Shown here one piece after another: positions 15,342-19,568 of a stretch of DNA of 19,568 nt (position 1 is the stretch's first letter; each line of letters starts with the position of its first letter). The DNA comes from Gammaproteobacteria bacterium (GTDB taxonomy: Bacteria; Pseudomonadota; Gammaproteobacteria; Steroidobacterales; Steroidobacteraceae), in assembly GCA_027451085.1 (NCBI GenBank), contig DAIDKA010000177.1:1-19568 (forward strand). Reading direction: 5' to 3'. Both the position numbers and the translations under genes were made by a program. Under the pieces are notes generated by a model. The model was not told the DNA's origin and searched no databases. It saw nothing but the letters and a program-made list of their open reading frames with translations.

Positions 15342-16478
15342 ATGAAACAACCCTCGCTGTTCGATGACCTGGACGCAGGCGTCGCCATGCCCGTGACAAC
15401 ACCGGCGATTCCCGGCAGCAGCCGCACGCTCAGTGCCATCCAGCACCGCTTCAACGCCTTGCTCGATCAGATCGGTACGCTGCGCCATGAACACCAGCGC
15501 TGGCAGGTGTTCATGGACACCTACAGCAGGCGCATGGCAGGAGAGCTCGCGCCGGAAGTGGCGCTGCTGCGCACCGCCCAGATCGCGCTGGCCCGGCTTC
15601 TCGACGGCCATGTGGCGCAGTCACGGTTGAGCAAGCGGGACCGCGCCACGCTGCAGGAGTTGCTGATCGACCTGCTGGAGGAACTGCTTCGGGAAGAGGA
15701 AATTCCGGAACTGCGCACTTTGTACGAACTCCACACCGGCACTGACCAGGCGGAGGAAGCAGCGCTGGACTTCGAGCTGCTGCGTGCCATGGCCTCCGCC
15801 CTGCCCGTGGACGTCGATGCCTATTGTGGCGACCCGAATCCGGAGGCTTTTTCCGAGTGGATCGACCGGCAGCTCGGTGCGCGTGCGGAGCCGGCCCGCG
15901 GCCGCAAGCGCCGCGCCAGGACGCACGAAATCCCGCCGCCACCCCCGGATGACGCTACGACCGCCCTGCGCAAGGTGTTCCGGCGCCTGGCCAGCGCCCT
16001 GCATCCCGACCGGGAATCCGATCCGCACGAACAGCGCCGCAAGACCGCCCTGATGCAGGACCTCAATGCGGCCTATGCGGCCGGGGACCTGCTGCGGATC
16101 CTGGAGCTGCAGCATGCGATCGATGTTCGCGGGCCGGATGCGCTCGCAACCTTGAGCGATCTTGAACTGGGTCCCTATATCCAGCTGCTGCAGGCCCAGG
16201 TGAAAAAGCTGCGGCAGGAAACAGACGCACTGCTTGCTCCCATCACCGCAGCCTTTCCCGGCCAGACGGCACGTTCCCTGACGGCTGCCCGTGTCGACAA
16301 GGCCCTGGATCAGGAGATCACCCAGGTGAGACGGATCCGCCGCAATGTCGATGCTGATCTGCAGCGCTTCGCCGACGTCGCCGCTCTCAAGGAGGCGCTG
16401 GCGCAGTCCCGGCTGGAGCAGGCAGCGGTGCGGCAGGTCCGGTCTTCAGGACGTCGGAGTCGTCGGACGCGGGCCTGA
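15342..16478 (+). CDS. J-domain (DnaJ-like) protein
   Basis: A 378-residue cytoplasmic protein with a J-domain-like segment: ALRKVFRRLASALHPDRESDPHEQ, with the HPD triad at residues 221-223, then MQDLNAAYAAGDLLRILELQ. The HPD loop is what stimulates the ATPase of an Hsp70 (DnaK) partner. The N-terminal 200 residues are mainly charged helix with possible coiled coil, followed by a basic stretch (RGRKRRAR) and polyproline (PPPPPDD) hinge; the C-terminus is again helical and Arg-rich. Proteins of this shape are annotated as DnaJ-like in several gammaproteobacteria, with no defined client. The ATG at 15342 was preferred to upstream in-frame starts because the upstream sequence is antisense to the ATPase relic. 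No good ribosome site is visible. Its last 92 nt overlap the opposite YkgJ-type gene. Confidence 0.75.
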   Translation: MKQPSLFDDLDAGVAMPVTTPAIPGSSRTLSAIQHRFNALLDQIGTLRHEHQRWQVFMDTYSRRMAGELAPEVALLRTAQIALARLLDGHVAQSRLSKRDRATLQELLIDLLEELLREEEIPELRTLYELHTGTDQAEEAALDFELLRAMASALPVDVDAYCGDPNPEAFSEWIDRQLGARAEPARGRKRRARTHEIPPPPPDDATTALRKVFRRLASALHPDRESDPHEQRRKTALMQDLNAAYAAGDLLRILELQHAIDVRGPDALATLSDLELGPYIQLLQAQVKKLRQETDALLAPITAAFPGQTARSLTAARVDKALDQEITQVRRIRRNVDADLQRFADVAALKEALAQSRLEQAAVRQVRSSGRRSRRTRA

Positions 16479-16737
16479 TGGTTCGGGGCGCTGTTTGCGC
16501 CTCCAGCATCGCAAGCCACGCCAGCGCCTGCTCCCGTGATGAGCGGCACATTTCAGGACCGGGCTGCAGACCTGAACAGCACGCAGGCCGCTGCGGCGAG
16601 CCGAAAATAGCGCAGCGGTTATCCGCCGTCAGTTGCACGCAGCGGACCCCCGCAGGCTTGCCCGCGGGCATGCCGGGAATGGGACTGGAAATGGAGGGCG
16701 CGATGCAGCAGGCACCGCACCCCGATCGACATTCCAT
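16387..16737 (-). CDS. YkgJ/YeiW-type cysteine-cluster protein with C-terminal extension
   Basis: A 116-residue protein of the YkgJ family (UPF0153), thought to bind Zn or Fe through clustered cysteines; its function is not established. The core MECRSGCGACCIAPSIS at the start, GMPAGKPAGVRCVQL, RCAIFGSP.RP and CSGLQP.PEMC (about residues 51-64) match the family closely. Related proteins are about 85 residues; here about 32 Pro/Ala-rich residues (85-116) are added, and this extension is exactly the part antisense to the end of the J-domain gene. The ATG at 16737 overlaps the dehydrogenase stop (TGATG), so it is translationally coupled to it. Position last in the operon suggests a helper role, but this is not evident from the sequence. 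Confidence 0.85.
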   Translation of the reverse strand: MECRSGCGACCIAPSISSPIPGMPAGKPAGVRCVQLTADNRCAIFGSPQRPACCSGLQPGPEMCRSSREQALAWLAMLEAQTAPRTIRPASDDSDVLKTGPAAPLPAPAGTAPAPP

Positions 16738-18845
16738 CAATGATCTGCCAGTGGCTGCGCGGTTGGCTGCTGCATCGCCTTGAGATCGGCGCGCGCCTTC
16801 TGGCGGATGAACTGCTGGATGTCTTCGAGCTGCTCATCGGTGATCTCGGCGAATTGCGGCATGCCGCGCGCTTTCAAGCCCCCGTCGCGCACGACGTGGA
16901 CGAAAGCCGCCATCGACAGCGGTACGGGAGAGGCGCGCAGGTCCGGGGCGATACCGCCGGCCACGACGCCCATGCCATGACACAGCACGCAATGGATGTA
17001 TTCATACGCGCCGCGCTTGGCCCTGGCCGCGTCCACCTGGAAGCCCGGCGGATCGAGCGGCACCGCGGGCCTGCGCGGTGGCGTGGGTGGAATCTGCGCT
17101 TTGCCGTCGAGCACGAACGTCAGCAGCCGCCGCGGGTGAATGCGCGGATCCCAGCCCCATTGGCCCGAAATGGAGCCGAAGCCCGCGGTGGAACCGGCCA
17201 GGGGACCTGCGGTGATGGTCAGGTATTGCTTGCCGTCGACGCTGTAGGTGATGGGCACGCCGGTCACGGCCACCTTGGCAAAATACGACCACAGGTCCCG
17301 GCCGTCGCGCGCGGCATAAGCATGCAGGTAACCATCGGCCAGGCCCTGGAACACCAGGTCACCGCCGGTGGCCAGGGTGCCGCCATTGGAGATACCGGCG
17401 GTTTCCACCTGCCAGGCGATGCGGTGATGCTGCAGGTCCCAGGCCTTCAGCACGCTGTGCCCGGCGTTCACCGGAACGTCCCCGTTGCCCACCGTGAGAC
17501 CCGTGTAGTCGTTGGTCCACATGCGGGGATGGAAGTGCTTGAGGTCCACGCCCTCGTCACCGTATGTGGCGGGCATTTCAAGCGTAGGTTCATACATGTA
17601 CCCGGTACGCGGACTCAGGGACTGCGGCGGCCAGTGATGCACGGACTGGAAGCTGGGCCACAACAGAATGCTCTTATGTTCGTACCTCGCGCCGGGCACG
17701 AGCACTGGCCGGCCCGTGGCGGGGTCGACGCGCTCGGCCCAGGTGACGGTGCCCAGCTTGTCCGCCGACAGCAGCTTGCCGTTGGCGCGGTCGATGACAT
17801 AGATGAAGCCGTTCTTGGCCGCCTGGATCAGCACCTTGTGATCCTGGCCATCGATCCTCAGGGTCGTGAGCGTCATATCCGTGGTGGCGTCGTAGTCCCA
17901 CGAGTCTCCCGGGGTGGTCTGGTAGTGCCAGACATAGCGGCCGGTGTCGGCGTCCAGCGCCACGATGGAGGCGATGAACAGGTTGTCACCACCGCCGGGA
18001 CTGCGCAGCTTCCAGTTCATCGGATCGCCGTTGCCGGTGCCGATGTAGATGCGGTTGAAGTCGGGATCGTACGTGATGGCGTTCCATACCGTGCCACCGC
18101 CGCCGTACTTCCACCAGGTTCCGGTCCAGCTGCCGCGGGCCTTGGCCAGGATGTCATCGGAGGCGGCGCCGTCTTTCGCACCGGGCCTGGGGGGCACGGT
18201 GTAGAAGCGCCACAGCAGCTTGCCGGTGCTTGCGTCGTAGGTCGAGACATAGCCGCGTAGCGGGCTGAAATCGCCGCCGCCGAAGCCGATGATGACCTTG
18301 CCGTTGAAGACGCGCGGCGCGCCGGTGATGGCGGCGCCGTTGCCCGGGTCAACGGTCTGGACGCTCCACGCGATGGCACCGTCCCTGGCATTGATGGCCA
18401 GCAGACGCCCATCGGCCGTGCCGGTGTAGACGCGGCCCTTCCAGAAGGCGAGCCCCCGGATGCCCCAGTCAATCCGCATCTTGCTGGCGCCGGGCTGATC
18501 CATGGGCTTGGCGTCGTAGCGCCACAGGTTCCGGCCGGTGCGGACATCCACCGCCTGCACGATGCCATAGCCGGAACTCAGGTATAGCACCCCGTCGACC
18601 TCCAGGGGCGCCGTCACGGAATTGGTCGTGTCGAGGTCCAGTGACCAGGCGAGCCCCAGGCGCCTGACCGTGCCGGTGTTGATCTGCGACAGCGGGCTGT
18701 AGTGTGATTCGTCGAAGGTGCGGCCGAAGGCCGCCCAGTTGCGGCCGTCCTGCGTGCCGTTCAATGCGTGATCGTCGATGTCCTGCGCGGCCGCGTACAG
18801 CGGCAGCAGCGACACGGCAAGGCCGATCCAGATGCGATGCTTCAT
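16737..18845 (-). CDS. PQQ-dependent quinohaemoprotein alcohol dehydrogenase (fused cytochrome c)
   Basis: A 702-residue periplasmic enzyme oxidising an alcohol or aldehyde with PQQ and passing electrons through its own haem c. A signal peptide covers residues 1-20 (ending YAAAQ). An eight-bladed PQQ propeller follows with repeated W-motif strands, and a C-terminal cytochrome c domain has CVLCH at 619-623 and the probable Met ligand at 662 (GMPQF). TGNGDP (270-275), RSPGGGDNLF (281-290) and the catalytic Asp317 in SWDYDAT match Comamonas-type qhEDH. Three differences: the vicinal Cys pair of the family is Arg124-Ile125, the Ca-ligand Glu is Asp192, and residue 319 is Asp, giving a DYD pattern. 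GGGAG 6 nt before the ATG fixes the start; the upstream open extension is not used. It follows the VOC gene by 89 nt. Confidence 0.92.
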   Translation of the reverse strand: MKHRIWIGLAVSLLPLYAAAQDIDDHALNGTQDGRNWAAFGRTFDESHYSPLSQINTGTVRRLGLAWSLDLDTTNSVTAPLEVDGVLYLSSGYGIVQAVDVRTGRNLWRYDAKPMDQPGASKMRIDWGIRGLAFWKGRVYTGTADGRLLAINARDGAIAWSVQTVDPGNGAAITGAPRVFNGKVIIGFGGGDFSPLRGYVSTYDASTGKLLWRFYTVPPRPGAKDGAASDDILAKARGSWTGTWWKYGGGGTVWNAITYDPDFNRIYIGTGNGDPMNWKLRSPGGGDNLFIASIVALDADTGRYVWHYQTTPGDSWDYDATTDMTLTTLRIDGQDHKVLIQAAKNGFIYVIDRANGKLLSADKLGTVTWAERVDPATGRPVLVPGARYEHKSILLWPSFQSVHHWPPQSLSPRTGYMYEPTLEMPATYGDEGVDLKHFHPRMWTNDYTGLTVGNGDVPVNAGHSVLKAWDLQHHRIAWQVETAGISNGGTLATGGDLVFQGLADGYLHAYAARDGRDLWSYFAKVAVTGVPITYSVDGKQYLTITAGPLAGSTAGFGSISGQWGWDPRIHPRRLLTFVLDGKAQIPPTPPRRPAVPLDPPGFQVDAARAKRGAYEYIHCVLCHGMGVVAGGIAPDLRASPVPLSMAAFVHVVRDGGLKARGMPQFAEITDEQLEDIQQFIRQKARADLKAMQQPTAQPLADH

Positions 18846-18934
18846 TCCAGACTCCCGGTGATCAGTGAACGCACGCCTTGCGCCAGCCGGCGTCAGGGCG
18901 GCATTCAGCGGACTTGAATACAGCGGCCTCAGGT

Positions 18935-19420
18935 TCAGCGAAAATAGATCTCTTCCAGCACCACGCCCGGCGGCTCCTCGATCAGTTCGAGCACCACACC
19001 GTCGGGATCGCGCACGTAGATCACCTTCAGGCCGTCGACCGGCCCGCCCTGCGCCTGCTGGATCGCACCCAGCGCCCTGAAGCCTGCGCTGCGCACCTGC
19101 TGCACCACCCGGTCGAGGTTTTCGACCTTCAGGCATACGTGCATGAAGCCCGGATCGCAGGCCCGCAGGGTCGAGGCCCTGGCCGGCGGGCTGCGGTAGC
19201 ACAGCAGTTCGATGACATGGCCGGGCAGGCGGGCAAAGGCGACGTCGATCTGGCAGCCGGGCACGCCGGTCACTGCCTCGAAAAACGGACCTTCCGCGCG
19301 GACCGGCGCGCTGACCTCGCAGCCCAGCAGGTCACGGTAGAAGCGGATGGAACGATCCAGGTCCGAAACAGTGATGCCGGTGTGGCCGGTGCTGCGGACG
19401 CGGACCGGTGGAGCCGTCAC
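18935..19420 (-). CDS. VOC-fold metalloprotein (glyoxalase/dioxygenase/epimerase superfamily)
   Basis: A 161-residue protein of the vicinal oxygen chelate superfamily, with two beta-alpha-beta-beta-beta modules. Likely metal ligands are His in the first strand (STGHTGITVSDLDRSIRFYRDLLG), Glu in GHVIELLCY, His in FMHVCLKVENLD, and Glu in GVVLELIEEP. The FYRDLLG helix is typical of glyoxalase I, methylmalonyl-CoA epimerase and related enzymes; the reaction cannot be chosen from sequence. The start is GTG at 19420, overlapping the lipoyl-protein stop (GTGA), so it belongs to that operon; an upstream in-frame ATG is inside the lipoyl gene. The C-terminus is LEEIYFR. It may convert or isomerise a product or substrate of the nearby dehydrogenase. 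Confidence 0.85.
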   Translation of the reverse strand: MTAPPVRVRSTGHTGITVSDLDRSIRFYRDLLGCEVSAPVRAEGPFFEAVTGVPGCQIDVAFARLPGHVIELLCYRSPPARASTLRACDPGFMHVCLKVENLDRVVQQVRSAGFRALGAIQQAQGGPVDGLKVIYVRDPDGVVLELIEEPPGVVLEEIYFR

Positions 19421-19568
19421 GCGAGCTCCACCACGCACACCGGGCCGTTCACCTGCGCGTTCTCGCCTTCCTTCACCAGGATTTCGAGCAACGTTCCGGC
19501 GCCCGGTGCCGTGACCTCCTGGGTGACCTTTTCGGTTTCGATTTCGTACAGGACGTCGTCCTTGGCAA
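19417..19568 (-). CDS. Lipoyl-domain protein, 5' end outside the window (partial)
   Basis: The visible 49 residues are the C-terminal half of a lipoyl/biotinyl-type domain: EIETEKVTQEV, with the Lys in the ETEK turn as the probable lipoylation site, then APGAGTLLEILVKEGE and VVELA before the stop. The acidic residue before the Lys fits lipoyl (E2-type) rather than the biotinyl MKM motif. The protein ends straight after the domain with no E3-binding or acyltransferase part, so it is either a small stand-alone lipoyl carrier or the end of a larger protein whose rest is unseen. Its TGA overlaps the VOC gene start. Confidence 0.8.
   Translation of the reverse strand, partial: AKDDVLYEIETEKVTQEVTAPGAGTLLEILVKEGENAQVNGPVCVVELA

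Noticed and set aside
18846..19202. Longer N-terminus for the PQQ dehydrogenase
   Set aside because: It would overlap the VOC gene out of frame and bury the signal peptide; a good ribosome site precedes the ATG at 18845.
1..19568. CRISPR arrays, tRNA or rRNA genes, insertion sequences
   Set aside because: No regularly spaced repeats, cloverleaf-like sequence, transposase or terminal inverted repeats were seen on reading both strands; a covariance-model scan was not possible.

Overview
The window is high-GC bacterial DNA with tight gene packing, ATGA/TGATG/GTGA start-stop overlaps, a TonB-dependent receptor and a PQQ-dependent quinohaemoprotein dehydrogenase. This points to a Gram-negative proteobacterium. 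The mix looks most like a catabolically versatile gammaproteobacterium of the Xanthomonadales/Nevskiales/Steroidobacter kind, but the sequence alone does not settle the genus.

Layout. (1) 53-1285: an intact AAA ATPase of the DUF4143 family, with a perfect 9-bp inverted repeat just upstream. (2) 1286-1767: a non-coding stretch with several inverted repeats and an AT-rich promoter/operator candidate. (3) 1768-10910, plus strand: one probable operon encoding a TonB-dependent receptor, a deaminase very like yeast cytosine deaminase, the FAD, 2Fe-2S and molybdopterin subunits of a xanthine-dehydrogenase-type hydroxylase, an AMP-forming acyl-CoA ligase and a creatininase-family amidohydrolase. The 5' end of an arylamine N-acetyltransferase gene survives as a frameshifted relic between the Mo-subunit and the ligase. 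(4) 10879-13773, minus strand: a second tight operon with a divergent 5-formyl-THF cyclo-ligase-like protein, a type I phosphoribosyltransferase and an NCS1 nucleobase permease. A MurR/RpiR-type regulator (13813-14661) is divergent from it. (5) 14662-15341: mostly debris, including a deleted relic of a second DUF4143 ATPase. (6) 15342-16478: a J-domain protein. (7) 16387-19568, minus strand: a lipoyl-domain protein (cut by the window edge), a VOC-fold protein, a periplasmic PQQ/haem c alcohol dehydrogenase and a YkgJ-type cysteine-cluster protein. The last three junctions include two stop/start overlaps.

How the genes may work together. Blocks 3 and 4 with the regulator look like one unit for uptake and oxidative breakdown of an amino-substituted N-heterocycle, most simply a cytosine-like pyrimidine. 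The proposed order is outer-membrane import, NCS1 import, hydrolytic deamination, Mo-dependent ring hydroxylation, cyclic-amide opening by the creatininase homologue and CoA activation of the resulting acid, with the phosphoribosyltransferase diverting base to salvage. No barbiturase-family, dihydropyrimidinase or Rut gene is present in the window. If the substrate is pyrimidine-like, this would be an unusual enzyme combination. The substrate is inferred from context and is not proven. The thiamin pyrimidine (HMP) or a purine/pterin are alternatives.
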